Origin: Callipepla californica brunnescens
Taxonomy: Eukaryota; Chordata; Aves; Galliformes; Odontophoridae
Assembly: GCA_023055505.1 (NCBI GenBank)
Contig: JALIRH010000007.1
Span: 12,217,773 to 12,281,772, forward strand
Length of the DNA stretch: 64,000 nucleotides
Direction: 5' to 3'
Both the position numbers and the translations under genes were made by a program. The notes beneath the pieces are model-generated. The model was not told where the DNA came from. It worked only from the letters and a program-made list of their open reading frames with translations, and did not search any database. This document shows, in pieces, positions 49,180 to 60,930 of the stretch (positions are counted from its first letter, which is position 1; every line of letters starts with the position of its first letter).

Positions 49180-49700
49180 ACAGTTTTAGTGTGTAAACTT
49201 GTGATGCCATACAATATGTCTTAATATTACAGGTTTAATGCTAACTGCACCCCAGTAATTTAATAATTCTGTGGGAAGACTGCTGGGTTATAGAGGATAT
49301 TTGTCTTGTGATTTCTCTGTGGCAAATCAGAAATTACATCAGTGCTCAAAGGAATAGAAATCTTAGATACTCATGACCTTCACTGAAACCCCTTTCGTCA
49401 CTTGTCAGTTCTTTAAGGGGCAATTTAATTGTAGCTCTTTGGCGGTGACAAGGTAAGTGCTGGCATTTTGGCACTGTCATTCATTAACCTCAAGCAATGT
49501 CAGCAGCAGTGCCTCAGACATGTCACCATTTCCCCAGTGATGGCAAGCTGACTTTTAGGACATATGTTGTTCCAGAGATGCCTACTAGACAAGTCGACAT
49601 GCCTCACATTCTTAAGTATAGGGCATCATTTGTGAATTATTTATGCAGTTATAGAGTTTCAAGAGTAAAACCAACTTATCTAACGCTCAGAGAACAAAAT
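49180..49700. promoter_or_regulatory. candidate conserved non-coding element
   Basis: A long repeat-free segment with AGTAATTTAATAATTC (49253-49268), TTTAAGGGGCAATTTAATTGTAG near 49415-49435, CGTCACTTGTCAG, TTTGGCGG and TGACAAG, and a GTCATTCATTAACC. Many homeodomain cores sit next to CpG-containing words, which are rare in the surroundings. A consensus splice donor AAG|GTAAGT lies at about 49450, so a non-coding exon is an alternative. No known protein in any frame. Confidence 0.38.
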
Positions 49701-50928
49701 CTACTATGTGTGATGGGAAGAAAATGACTTAAATTTTAATACTGCTCTGAAATTAGAAAAAAAATTCTAAAAACTGGAACTGAATTTAAACTGATAGATA
49801 ACAAAAGTCTACTGCAATGATATCTGGAGGTTTAATAGAATTATTTATTGTATAATTTTTTTGAAATGTCATTCCATAAATGAAATGCCAGAATGTAAGG
49901 TGCACATTATAACTACTATTATTTATTCTGCATTTCCTATTACAGTATGCTTTTAAGAAATCATTAAGAAATAATGAATAGGTTGAGTGGAAGAACAGGT
50001 GCTGAGAACTATTTGCTGATAACAAAAATAATTGCCAATGCCTGGGATAACTACATAGATTTGAATGCACCTTTCTTCACTATTCTTCATTTCAAAGTCA
50101 GAGCAATTGGAAATTCTGCGCAGTACAGCAATATAAATGGTAATAATGACTATAGTAATAATAAATGAGCTTGATTCTCACTTTTCAGAATGCACAGTAT
50201 GAAAACTAAAAGATCAAAACCAATGCAGTTACTATGTTAATATTGTGCATGTCTTGGATGGAAATACTAGATTTCAAACTCCAGAAAAATGAACCTTTAG
50301 GATCCATCTCTAACTTCTAAAATCTGGATCCATGCTGAGGCTGGATCTCAAAGCATTTCCTTATTTCCAGACAATACAAAAGCCTATTCCGATGAGTCTC
50401 GAGTCTGAATCTGCATCCGGGTATCCCCAGCATTGGAAACCTGAGAGATGGGAATCATCAGATATGGAAAAGATTATCTTCTTAAAAGTAGCTCAGTACT
50501 AATATATACTTGATACAATACAGCTAAGGATTCACTTTAGTCATTGAAACAACCTACCAAAACAGCAGATAAGAAGGAGAAACCTAGTCATTAAAAATGG
50601 ACAGAATTAAGTTTGGTAGGGATGTGTGATGAGAAAACTGAAAAAGTTTCAACAAAGAGAAGCATGCAAAATGTGAATAATAGAGTATTTGAACAGATAT
50701 ACAATTTGTCTTTTTTGTTTGTTTGTTTGATAGTTTTTTGTTTGCCTTAAGTAGTTTCCATATTGGGCTAGTTAAAGATCATTTCTATTAGTATGTGTGA
50801 GAATACATCCAATAATATATTTAAAAAAATAAGATAAAGTGAACTTAAGGTTCTTTTTTTTTTTTTGTAATTAAGTAAGGTGACTTTCTGCAAGTGGTGA
50901 AGGAGTTTTTTATAAGACAACTTCTTAA
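49701..50928. other. unique A/T-rich DNA, no gene seen
   Basis: No repeat recognised besides T/TTTG-rich runs near 50708-50740 and 50855-50866. Confidence 0.57.
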
Positions 50929-51661
50929 TGAGGATGGGCTGGTTAGGGAAGTAAAGATTAGGGGCAGATAGGGTTGTAGTAATCACGAGATGGTGAAGTT
51001 CAAGATGCTGAGTGGAAGAAGCAATCCAAAATGTAGGATTGGTACCCTGGACTTTTGGAGAGCTGACTTTGATCTCTTCCAGGACCTTCTTGGAGATATC
51101 CCATGGGTTAGAGTGTTAGAAGGCAACAGGGTCTTGAGAGCTTGTTAGCATTTAAACAGTGCTTCTTCCAAGTTCATGATTGGTGCATCCCTGTGAGTAA
51201 GAAACTGGGCAAGGGTGGAGGGAGACCTGTGTGGATGAGCCAAGAGCTCACACATAAACTCAAAGAGAAGAGAAAGGTCCATGAAATGTGGTAAAAGGGT
51301 CTGACCACTTTGGAAGAATATAAGAATGTTGCCAGGGCCTGCAAGAATGTGACGAGGAAGGCCACAGCCAACCTGGAATTGGACCTGGCAAAGGAGATAA
51401 AGGATAATAAGGTGTTTTTTTTTAGTATGTCAACAGTAAAAGGAAGACTAGGGAAAATGTGGGTCCCCTACTAACTGAGGTAGGTATTCTGGTAATGGGG
51501 GATGCAGAGAATGCAGAGATGCTGAAGGCCTTCTTTGCTTCTGTCTTCACTCTCCCTCAGGACTCCTGGACTGTGGGCGTAAGTGAGAGGGTTGGGGGAA
51601 TGGAAAGCTCCCCTTTGGTGAGGTCCAAGAGCATCTGTGCATCATCAATGTATGTAAATCC

Positions 51662-51880
51662 ATGGGCCCCGATGAGATGCATTCACGAGTGTTGAGGGAG
51701 TTGGGAAAGGTGATTGCTGAACCACTCTCTATCATCTTTGGGAGGTCCTGGAGAATGGGAGAGATGCCTAAAGACTGGAGGATAGTCAATGTTACCATGG
51801 TCTTCAAAAAGGGCAAGAAGGAAGATCTGGGAAACTACAGGACAGTCAGCTTCACCTCCATCCCTGGAGTTGATGGAACA
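51662..51880 (+). pseudogene. CR1 ORF2, start of reverse-transcriptase domain (frame 1)
   Basis: Reads [20 protein letters not shown], then [32 protein letters not shown]. This is the N-terminal RT block of CR1 ORF2 (the GPDEIHPRVL and NYRPVSLTS motifs). The frame is lost near 51865-51880, where the PGKV-type text becomes PGVDG, and the protein continues in another frame. Confidence 0.82.
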
Positions 51881-52397
51881 GTTTGTTCTAGATGCTGTCT
51901 CCAGGCAGCTGGAAGAAAATAGAATTGTCAGGAGTAGTCAGCATGGGTTCACCAGGGGGAGGTTGTACTCGACCAACCTGGTGGCCTTCTATGATGTTGT
52001 TACTGGCTGTGTGGATGAGGGGATAGCAGTGGATGTAGTCTACTTTGATTTCAGCAAGGCATTTGACACTGTCTCCCACAGCATCCTTATAACAAAGTTG
52101 AGGAGGTGTGGGATAGATAAGTTAACAGTGAGGTGGCTTGAGAACTGGCTGTCTGGCAGAGCTCAGAGGGTTGTGATCGATAGTGCAGAGTCCAGCTGGA
52201 GGCCTGTACTTAGTGGTGTTCCTCAGTGGTTGGTGCTGGGTCCAATCCTGTTCAACATCTTCATCAATAACCTTGATGAGGGAATAGAGTCCACCCTCAG
52301 CAAGTTTGCAGATAATGCAAAGCTGGGAGGAATGGCTGACACACCAGAAGACTGTGCTGCCGTTCAGGAAGACTTGGACAGGCTGGAGAGAGAGTGA
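51789..52397 (+). pseudogene. CR1 ORF2 reverse-transcriptase core, 202-codon open frame, catalytically altered
   Basis: From about residue 28 this frame carries the RT palm and fingers. SQHGFTRGR lies near 50-58, the catalytic motif FDFSKAFD at 86-93 (first Asp intact), and [10 protein letters not shown] at 143-152 (normally GVPQGSVLGP, so GS has become WL). FADNAKLGG at 173-181 should contain FADD, so the second Asp of the active-site pair is Asn. The first ~27 codons are out-of-frame RT sequence and the Met is not a real start. The frame ends at a deletion where DRLERE should lead into the thumb. Longest open frame in the window, but a dead enzyme. Confidence 0.85.
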
Positions 52398-52399
52398 TC

Positions 52400-52800
52400 C
52401 TCCCCTTCTACTCTGCCCTGATAAGGCCTCACCTGGAGTACTGTGTCCAGTTCTGAGCTCCTCAGTACAAAGAAGGCCGGGATCTCCTTGAATTAGTTCA
52501 GCAGAGGTCTACAATGATGATAAAGGGTGTGGAACAGCTCCCTTATGAGGAAAAGCTGAGAGACCTGGATCTGTTCAGCCTTGAGAAAAGAAAACTCAGA
52601 GGGGATATGGTCCATGCCTATAAATACCTTAGGAGCAGGAGGCAAAGGGATGAGGCTGGACTCTTCTCTGCAGTGTGTGGTGATAGGATGAGGGGAAATG
52701 GCCACAGACTGAGGCATAGGATGTTCTGCACAAATTTGCATGGGAACTTCTTCACAGTGAGGGTGGTGGAGCACTGGCACAGCTGCCCAGAGAGGTGGTG
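52400..52800 (+). pseudogene. CR1 ORF2 C-terminal remnant after internal deletion
   Basis: Starts abruptly at text for LYSALIRPHLEYCVQF (CTCTGCCCTGATAAGGCCTC), then MMIKGVEQLPYEEKLRDLDL and FSLEKRKLRGDMVHAY. The thumb region and the AAKRAN-like block expected between this and the RT core are missing. Downstream codons are 3' UTR read through. Confidence 0.75.
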
Positions 52801-52945
52801 GAGTCTCCTTCTCTGGAAATGTTCAAGACCTGTCTGGATGCCTACCTGTGCACTCTGGACTAGGGAGCTACTCTGGCAGAGGGGCTAGACTCGATGATCT
52901 CTAGAGGTCCCTTCCAACCCCTACAATTCTGTGATTCTGTGATTC

Positions 52946-55900
52946 TTTTCTTTCGGTAGAGACAACATAATAAAAATATATATATTGCAAACGTCAAGTT
53001 ACCACATTTTAGAAAAAAAGCCATGAAGCTCCGGTACAGAGAAAATCAATCACCAATATAATTGTTATTGCACCGTTTAGAAAATGAAATTCCTATCATA
53101 GAAAACTTTTACAACTTTATATCAAGTGCTTATTTCAGATAAAACAGTAAATATCGTGTAAAAAATAGCAAACCAAGCAAAATAGCAACACTTTCATAGG
53201 ATAAGATTTAAAGAAGATATTATTTTGCTAAATTACAAGTGCTGCTTTCATTTGCTTGCTCTTTTTCTTTTTTTTTTTTTTGTCACTGACTAGAAGTCTT
53301 TCCTTGTTAAAATATTTAAATGATATCCTTTATTTTCTGAACTATTTTTATTTTTAATACATACTGATCATTTCACATTGACTATAACAAAATATCTATT
53401 TATTCAAAGGAGCAGCTTTGAGAACAAGGTTTGAATGACTTATTTCTATCAGCTCTACTACTGACTTTAATAGAAACTATGTAGGTGAAAGCAAGGACAT
53501 CTCTGAGAATGTATGCGTGGTGCGTTAGTAGAGTGACTGAAACCCTGGGCAGGTAAAGATAATGAATTGCAGTATATTTTGACTGTCAAAAATGGATATT
53601 TCATTCACCATTATAGCATGTCTGGAAAGAAACAATAATCATTTCCAAATGTCATATTTGAGACAATTGTATGCACTAAATAAATATAGTTCTGTAGATA
53701 AAACGCTATCTGTGCTGAAAAAAATATACATCAACAGCATCAGTAGAAAAGTGATGATTATGGCAGTAGTGACTTTACCAGTAAAACACGTTGTGATAGA
53801 TAAGAAAAATAAAAATAAAAAAATAAAAAGGCAATAAAAATGCAGAAAACCTCTTTAATTGGGGAATTAGAGAGTATGGTTTTCCACACTGCTAAACCAG
53901 GCAGGCAGTTTAAGAGTTCTCTTGTCCAATTCCAGCACTGTAGCGTAGACCCATGCTGAGAATGGCATTTTGCCATGAGGACCCATTGCACTATTGTGTC
54001 AGTCATATTAATTGATTCAACAGTATTTGCTAGAGTTGTTCAAAAGAACTTAGATTTTCTCTCTCTGATTTTTACTTTCTTCCACTCTCCCCCAGTCTGG
54101 TGATACTGATGAGTGATCTGTCATCATTGCACATAAAGATTTGGAAACAAAACATTATTGGATGTCTTGACAATTTTCAATTTGGTGGCTAAAAATCGAA
54201 CCAAAGCAAAAACAACTGCAGAAATTATTGGACTGAAAGATTATAATGAATTCTTTCCTTTTTTATTTTTTTCCTTCTCCTTTTTTCCTTCTCAAATATT
54301 AGACATAACTTTGCAAAATTGTAGCACTTCCTGCTCTTAAATTAAAGGTATTCCTCACTGTACAAATAACTAAATATAAATTCTCAGTGGATGGAGCAAG
54401 TAAATATCTTTACAAGAAATAGATTGGTAGAGCTAGTCCTACAATGTCTTGTTTCTTTTTCTTCTAAGAAAATGTCACATGCTGCTCTACCTTATCTTTA
54501 TACTGGTCACCACTTCTGTCACTTCCATGCTATTTCTTTTAGGAGGCTTTTCAGATTGTTAATCCTGAAGTAACAAGGCATCAAATTAGTTTTATCAAGT
54601 CCTTTCTTCCCTTGAATAAGAAAGACATGCTACTACTGGCCCTCAAGTGCTAGGCAGGTCAAGATGAGGGCAGAACTGTGTCATTGTCTTTACTTTATAC
54701 ACATTTAACCAAAAAGGTGAGAGAAGTTAAATGAGATGATATTCTTCTGCCTGGGAGAGTTGACAGGTTAAGAAAACCATGAACAAAAATCTTGATCCAT
54801 CAGCTCTTCCCAAACAGTAATACCAGTCTTGCTTCACGTACTTTTCTGCAAAAATCTTTACAAATCTGGTAAAGATTAATTAGTTACCCAGGTAAGTCCA
54901 CAATGAAAGATAAGTTTGCTCTACTGAAGGGGAAACAGGAAATAGATGTGACTGGTCCCATTTAATAATTGTCAGAACAGAGTTCAGAGAAATTAAGACA
55001 CTTGGTGACATCCAAACAAATGATGGAATTCCTCTCCAGACTAAAAACCTAGAATGGTCATGCTTAGGTTGTCTAAAATTCAGGGCTTTACAGTGATTTG
55101 ACTTGTCATAGTCCATCTCTGAGGGTATTTACACAGGGCTGATAGATGTGACACAAGTGCTGAACAAGACAGCTCCTGAAAGGCCAAACACAATATCCCA
55201 CGCTATCTCAAATGGTTGGAGACAACTGAGAGTAAGTAGCCCATGTCCAAAAACTTAGTTGTTTATAACATGAGTTTCTATGTGAATGATGTAAAAGCAT
55301 CAGTAATAATTAAAGGAAATGCAGCCAATGTAGTCAGTGGTGACAAAAGGGGTATTCAGCTCACCTTTAAGTACTGGTTCATTTGAATTGCTCTCTAGGC
55401 TTCAGTGTCTACTCATCACATCTATACAGATACTTGGAATTCTGTGAGTATATTTTACACCATTAGCGGTCATAAATACTGCACTCAGGCTTTACTCCTG
55501 AAAAAAGCTTTGTCTTTCATTTTATAAAACCAGAACTCATTTTTTCATCCACAGAGCAATGCATCGATTATTTCAGGTTATCATAAATGTACTAAATATA
55601 AAAAAAGATGATGTCTTCCTTTTACAGGGAAGTAACAGATTATGTGCACTCTGGTTTTTGATATGAATTTGCTGCACCATTTAATAAGCCAGCTGCTGTT
55701 ATTGTCATATCTAAGGCATGGATAGTATTTAGCTTACTAAACTGTCATTTTGACAGGAGTACCTCAAACTAGGTAAAAAGAACAAATAATTCCAAATTTA
55801 TGCTGAAAGAGATAAATCCGAGAACAGAAAATCTCCAAGTTTGAACAAAAGTGTGATAGTGCATTTAACTTTGAGAAACTCAAAAGAGTAGGTCTTTAAA

Positions 55901-57055
55901 TGGGAGACAGGAAGCTCAGTGTATATTTTCATAGCAAAATAATCTTTTGTAAATGCAGGACCAGCCAAAATCATAGAAAAGTAATCTGCAGCAAAGAGGA
56001 GGAGTGAAAGAACATGATTCAGTGGAAAGAAAAACATTCATAGGAAAGAGGAGTCGGGGAATCTTGAAAGGATGCTGTCTTTGGCTAAAACTCCTATGGG
56101 TGCTGAGAGGAAACTGGGATAATGTCTGTAAGTGTGTTCTTTATTTTGTGTGTGTCTGTGCACTTCTCCTAAAAAAATTACAAACTCCTCTTGAAGCATG
56201 AACATTTGTCTGTGTGTTCTTTTAGCCCAGTTACAGATTGAGAAATAAAATTGAATATCCCAAGCACTATTTTTCCTAGCAGCTACGCTGGGCCAAGATT
56301 TGTTCTCTGCTCCTGAAGCCAGCTGGCATGGTATGGCACACTTACATGCAGATTCATCCAGCAGCACAGCCACTGACCTGTTCTGCCCACAGGAAGCCCA
56401 AGATGACTCTGGCCAAAGCTGTGATCTTGGTCCAGCTCAAGCTGCTGGGCCTGGTCTTGTTTTGTTCACTCCTCCCAAAATGACTAGGTAGATGATCCTG
56501 GAAAGATACTTCTGTAAATCACTAACAAATGCTGAGAAATTAACATTCATTTTTTTCTCTCATTTATAAAAACATGCACTTAATGTATAAACAAATTGCA
56601 AAAGACAAATAAATTTGTTTAAACATCAATTAATACATCTCTCTAGATTTCCAAAATAAGTGAAGCTCACCCCTGAACTCACATTTCCTAGTATTTGCAG
56701 GCAAAGTGAATTCTGTACTGCCCTGTAAGCTGGCATCAACACACTTACAGAATTGCCATTAAACAATGTTGTACTCTTGTTTACCTGCATCAAGTTTATC
56801 AGTTCACATTATCCAGTTCAGAAAGTGCACAGAGTACAGAGTGGTTTCAGATCTCAGTGTTACTGCTTATAGCTCAATACCACGTAAACAAAACTGTAAT
56901 GCTTAGAGAACTATACTTCTGTTCAGGGAACAAGACAAAGTGAAATTTACTCAATTCAAACTATTCTTTTACACAACATTATTTTTACACAAACGTCTGC
57001 TCCCCAAATTAGTGTGGTAGTAAAACTTCTGAAGAAAATGAAGCCTAATTGCTGT
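52946..57055. other. unique A/T-rich DNA, no gene seen
   Basis: About 4.1 kb without recognised transposons. A T tract lies near 53268-53281 and an A/AAAAT-rich patch at 53802-53828. Open frames of at most 111 codons (56038-56373, minus) have no recognisable domain. The patch at 56280-56490 is more G/C-rich and holds overlapping frames on both strands of unknown meaning. Confidence 0.55.
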
Positions 57056-57250
57056 CTTGAAAAGAGGTTGTAGTGAGATTGCTGTCTGTCCCTTTTAAGC
57101 TGACAAGTGATAGAACTCAAAACAATGGCTTCAAGTTTCACCATGAGAGGTTTATATTAGATATAAGGAAGGATTTATTCATGGAAAAGGTGGTCAGGTA
57201 CTGGAATGGGCTGCCAGTAGACAGTGCAGTCCCCGTCCCTTTTAAAAAGC
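57056..57250 (+). mobile_element. CR1 LINE 3' UTR fragment lacking its tail (upstream half of a composite)
   Basis: GAAAAGAGGTTGTAGTGAGA, ATGAGAGGTTTATATTAGAT and GGTCAGGTACTGGAATGGGC match the CR1 3' UTR at 39.16 kb. It stops after GACAGTGCAGTCCCCGTCCC without reaching the octamer tail and is joined directly to RT-coding sequence of another CR1. Confidence 0.85.
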
Positions 57251-58655
57251 TGATATTGCACCCATTTTTTAAAAGAGCACAAAGGATGACCCAAGGAACT
57301 ATCAATCTGTGAGCCTCATCTCTGAGTTAGGGAAGGTCATGGAGCAGATCCTCCTTGAAGCAATGCTAAGGTACATGGAAGATAGAGAAGTAAGACAGAG
57401 AAGTGATAAAAGACAACCAGTATGGTTTCACCAAGGACATGTCCTACCTGACCAACTTAGTGGCTTTCTATGATGGTGTAACTGTGTCAATGGAGATAGG
57501 AGGAGTCATTGGTGTCATCTATCTGGTCCTCAGTAGGGCCTCTGACATGGTCCCCCATAACATCTTTCTCTTCAGATTTGAAAGATACGGATTTGATGGG
57601 TGGTGCATTTGGTGGATGAGGAACTGTTTGGAAAACTGTACCTAGAGAGTGATAGACTAGATAGAGATTAGTGATGAAACGTGTCCCTCAGGAGTTAGTA
57701 CAGGGACCAGCGCTCTTTAACATTTTCTTCAATGACATAGACAGTGGAACTGAAAGCATTCTCAGTGAGTTTGCAGATTACACATAACTGTGTGGCATGG
57801 TCAACTCACCTGAAGGGGAAGGATGCTATTCAAAGAGATGTAGACAGCATTGAGAACTGGGCCCAGGAGAACCTCATGAAGTTCAACAGAATGTAAGTTC
57901 AAGGTCTGACTGCTGTCTGATGGGAAACACTGCAGTCAGTGCAACTGGAGGTTGAAAAATTGAGCACAGTCCTACAGAAACTGACCTGGGCTACTGGTGG
58001 GTGGCAAGATGAACATGAGCCAGCAGTGTGCCCTTGCAGCTCAAAAAGCCAGCTGTACTCTAGGCTGCATCACAAGAGGCATGGCCAGCAGGTCAAGGGA
58101 GGGGATCCTGCCCATCAGCTGGTGAGACCTCACCTGAAGTGCTGTGTCCATATTTGAAGTCCTTAACACAGGAGAAACATGGACCTGTTGGAGTGTGCCC
58201 TGGGAGGGCCACAGAACTGATCCAGAGGGTGGAACAACTCCCTGATGAGAACAGGCTGAGAGAGATGGGACTGATCAGTCTGGAGAAGGGAAAGCTCAGG
58301 TGAAACCTGAGAGTGGCCTTTCAGTATCTAAACTGGGACTGTGAGAAAGAAGGAGACAGACACTTCAGCAGGGTGCGTTGTGATAGCACCAGGGGAAATG
58401 GCTGCAAAATAAAAGAGGGGAGGTTTAGATTGGCTAAATAGAAAAAGATTTTTATGATAGTAGGGGTTGTAACGCGTGTCCGAAGAAAAGACTGTGCAGA
58501 GAGGTGGCAGATGCCCTGTTACTGGAGATGCTGAAGGTCAGATGGAATGGCACTCTGATCTAGCTGTGGCTGTCCCTGTTCATTGCAGGAGAGCTGCACT
58601 AGATGATCTCTTAGAGTCCCTTCTAATTCAAACAGTACTTCAATTTTGTGATTTT
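57251..58655 (+). mobile_element. CR1 LINE, ~1.4 kb, old, downstream half of a composite
   Basis: Starts within ORF2 at the CACCCATTTTTTAAAAGAGC phrase (PIFKRAQ-like, normally PIFKKGKK). It passes through RT motifs, the C-terminus (GGAACAACTCCCTGATGAGA) and the 3' UTR. The tail is decayed: CTTCAATTTTGTGATTTTAA. Many stops, and both catalytic motifs have changed. Confidence 0.88.
57403..57860 (+). pseudogene. CR1 ORF2 reverse-transcriptase remnant, catalytic residues lost
   Basis: Frame 57403-57645 reads [20 protein letters not shown] then VIYLVLSRASDMVPHN. The first catalytic motif is YLVLSRASD where YLDFSKAFD is expected, so the first Asp is Val. Farther on, FADYT replaces FADDT. A stop after NCLENCT and others downstream break the frame. 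Non-functional. Confidence 0.75.
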
Positions 58656-60719
58656 AACACAATCTGTGTATTCAATGAATTTAACTGTAACTGGTGCTTC
58701 TGCTATCCCAGCTGTCTTTGAGACATGAAACTTGTGAGAAAATGAAGAATCGGAAGCAGGGATAAACTTAAATACATTTATATAATTTCAAATGCTGTGG
58801 TGAAAATATATTCATTTTTTTCTTCAGCACTTCCTGTTCAATTTATTCTTATTTATTCATTGTGTTAGGATAACAGAAAACTCGATACTTTTCATTTAGA
58901 GAAAACTGTATTATAATTTGCTGTTCCTGTATAGGTTCCATATGGACAAGGAATAATTTGTTTAGAAACCAAAGGAAATAGATCTTTTAAAAATAATCTG
59001 TCATCCTGTAATACTCTCTATGGTATTTTTATTTAAACTCAGTTCTTCCTGATCTCTCTCATTATTCACTGTTGAACTGTTTAGTGCCAGAGTTGTAGGC
59101 CAACTGGCAGGAAAAATGCAGGCAAAGTATTACTTCCCAACAACATGAAGTTGAATGTCTCACTTTTTTTATTTTCTTTCACACCCAAGAAAAATCCTGA
59201 GTTGCATCACAATAGCCCACATCAATAAAAGTGCCACAAAAATAAATAAATAAATAAATAAATAAATAAATGAAAAAATGAAAGACTTCTTGTAAGGCGT
59301 ATTAAGAATATCAGGGTCATAATTTTATCATTTTGAAATCTTCACACTGTCTCCAGTCAAATTAAAGACCTTTAATTTTAAGGAGTTAGACTGAAATCTT
59401 AGTTTCATTGAACTGAATGGTGAAATGCTAAATAACTTCGACATTTAATTAATGTACTTGCCTATTTCTTTTGCCTTGTAAATTACCTTTTTGCTAACCA
59501 AGACCAGGCTCCACTGACAACATTTGAGGACAGGGAAAGACTTTAGTTTAGTATGGCTCTCTGATAAGAGTTAGTTGACTTAACAAGACAGAAGGCAATA
59601 AGATTTCAGCAGAAACAGCTTTCCAGGGCTCTTCAATGAAGGCAGTATTTACAGAGAGAAAGAAAAAGCTTATGTAATCTTTGAAGCTTTGCACCAATAT
59701 TAGATAAAATCTGCTTTTGATTAAATAAATAGATAACATCTGCTGAAATCTTGGATCAGACCTGACAAACTGTAAACTGAAACACTTGCATATATTTGAT
59801 GATTTGCATCAGGCATATGTAAGTACGCTTCTGTCAGTTGTTCTGAAAATAAGGGTCAAATTTATCTGTAGAAATGAGGATCTCAACCAGAAGTGGGAAT
59901 TATCAGCAGAAGCCTAAAAACCACTACTATGTATGTTAATCCTGGGATATATTTCAAAGACGATTTTTTGTGTTTTATATACTAACCAGTGTAGCAGACT
60001 CTTTTTACTAGGTTTGCAATTTTTTTTTCAGTTCTTTATTCTAGGCTTTTTTACTTGAGTTAATACATTTGGGATGCAGTCTCTTCTCCCCTGATTAACC
60101 CACTTCCCTACTCCCTGACTGGCCTAAAGTTAATACTTTCAGAAAAGCCTCTCCTTCTACTCCCTATGCACTACTCATCATTTTTCTCCTCCTCCTCACC
60201 CCCCAGAAAATAACAACTAACACTGCCTTTCTTTCTTGAACCATATCTGGCAGCTTTTCATAGTTTTTTGCAAGCAAGCAAGAAGAGATGTCTCTATTTT
60301 TCTCTTTGTTCCCAGCACATTAGAACATAAAGATGAGTGGAGTTGGCATATTCTATCAAGTTACAGTTCCTGGTACAAATCGTCTGTTGCCTATAGGATA
60401 CTGACATACGCTATAATTATTGTTCCATCACTGCCCTCAAAAATGAACATCTGCTCTTACCTTATGATCATAGCTTTAATCTTCTTGTAGATCCCGTTTT
60501 TTTGAAGAACAGTCCAAATGAGAGACTGTCTTTTACTTTTCTCCAGCATTTGAACTGCTTCCAGGTTTTCAGCACAGAAAAGTGAATACCCCATCTCCCT
60601 CCAGTATTCATTTATATGAAATACTGAATTCTTTGTAGCTTTGCTTATGCCTGTGAGCAGGGGGAATAAGGTGGGAATCCAACTTGCTCACAGGTGTAAA
60701 CAGCAAATTGGATTTTGTA
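58656..60719. other. unique DNA with an (AAAT)n microsatellite
   Basis: No gene recognised. (AAAT)n lies at 59237-59270. A pyrimidine run ending CACCCCCCAG near 60195-60206 looks like a splice acceptor, but the open frame after it (84 codons) has no protein-like features and no donor could be paired. Confidence 0.55.
59237..59270. repeat. (AAAT)n microsatellite
   Basis: Eight uninterrupted AAAT units followed by a decayed one. Confidence 0.9.
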
Positions 60720-60930
60720 TTTAAGATGTAGGGGTCAGGGTGCTCAGAGAGCAGTTACAGTCCCTTTGCAGACAATACCAAGTGTGGGAGCTGAAATGAT
60801 TGACATCAATATGAAATTTTCACCCTGCAACTCAAATGCAGCTTGCGCCAATACAACCTTTCCCAAAAGTTCTGGAGAGACTCACTTTGCCCACCCCAAC
60901 AACACACCTCTATGGTTCAACGGTGTATTT
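60720..60930. promoter_or_regulatory. candidate conserved non-coding element
   Basis: Contains TGAAATGATTGACATCAATA (a TGATTGACA word as bound by PBX/MEIS-type homeodomain pairs), CAACTCAAATGCAGC and a GCGCCAATACAACC with a rare CpG. A 78-codon open frame is present but resembles no known protein. TTTGCAGACAATACCAAGTG faintly recalls the CR1 FADDTK text, so an ancient CR1 scrap is the alternative. Confidence 0.3.

Larger units (their letters stand above)
50929..52945 (+). mobile_element. CR1 LINE, ~2.0 kb, longest copy in the window
   Basis: 5'-truncated at the end of the ORF2 endonuclease domain. SNHEMVKFKML at about 50978 matches the SDHEMVEF block of CR1, with the catalytic Asp changed to Asn. 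The spacer, the RT core, the ORF2 C-terminus and the complete 3' UTR follow. It ends ACAATTCTGTGATTCTGTGA, the intact octamer tail. A deletion near 52395 removes sequence between the RT thumb and the C-terminal block. Several frameshifts and a G-to-N/W-type decay of motifs show it cannot retrotranspose. Confidence 0.95.

Noticed and set aside
60190..60490. Splice-acceptor-like pyrimidine run followed by an 84-codon frame
   Set aside because: The frame has no domain or conserved look and no donor pairs with it. Pyrimidine runs followed by AG are common by chance.
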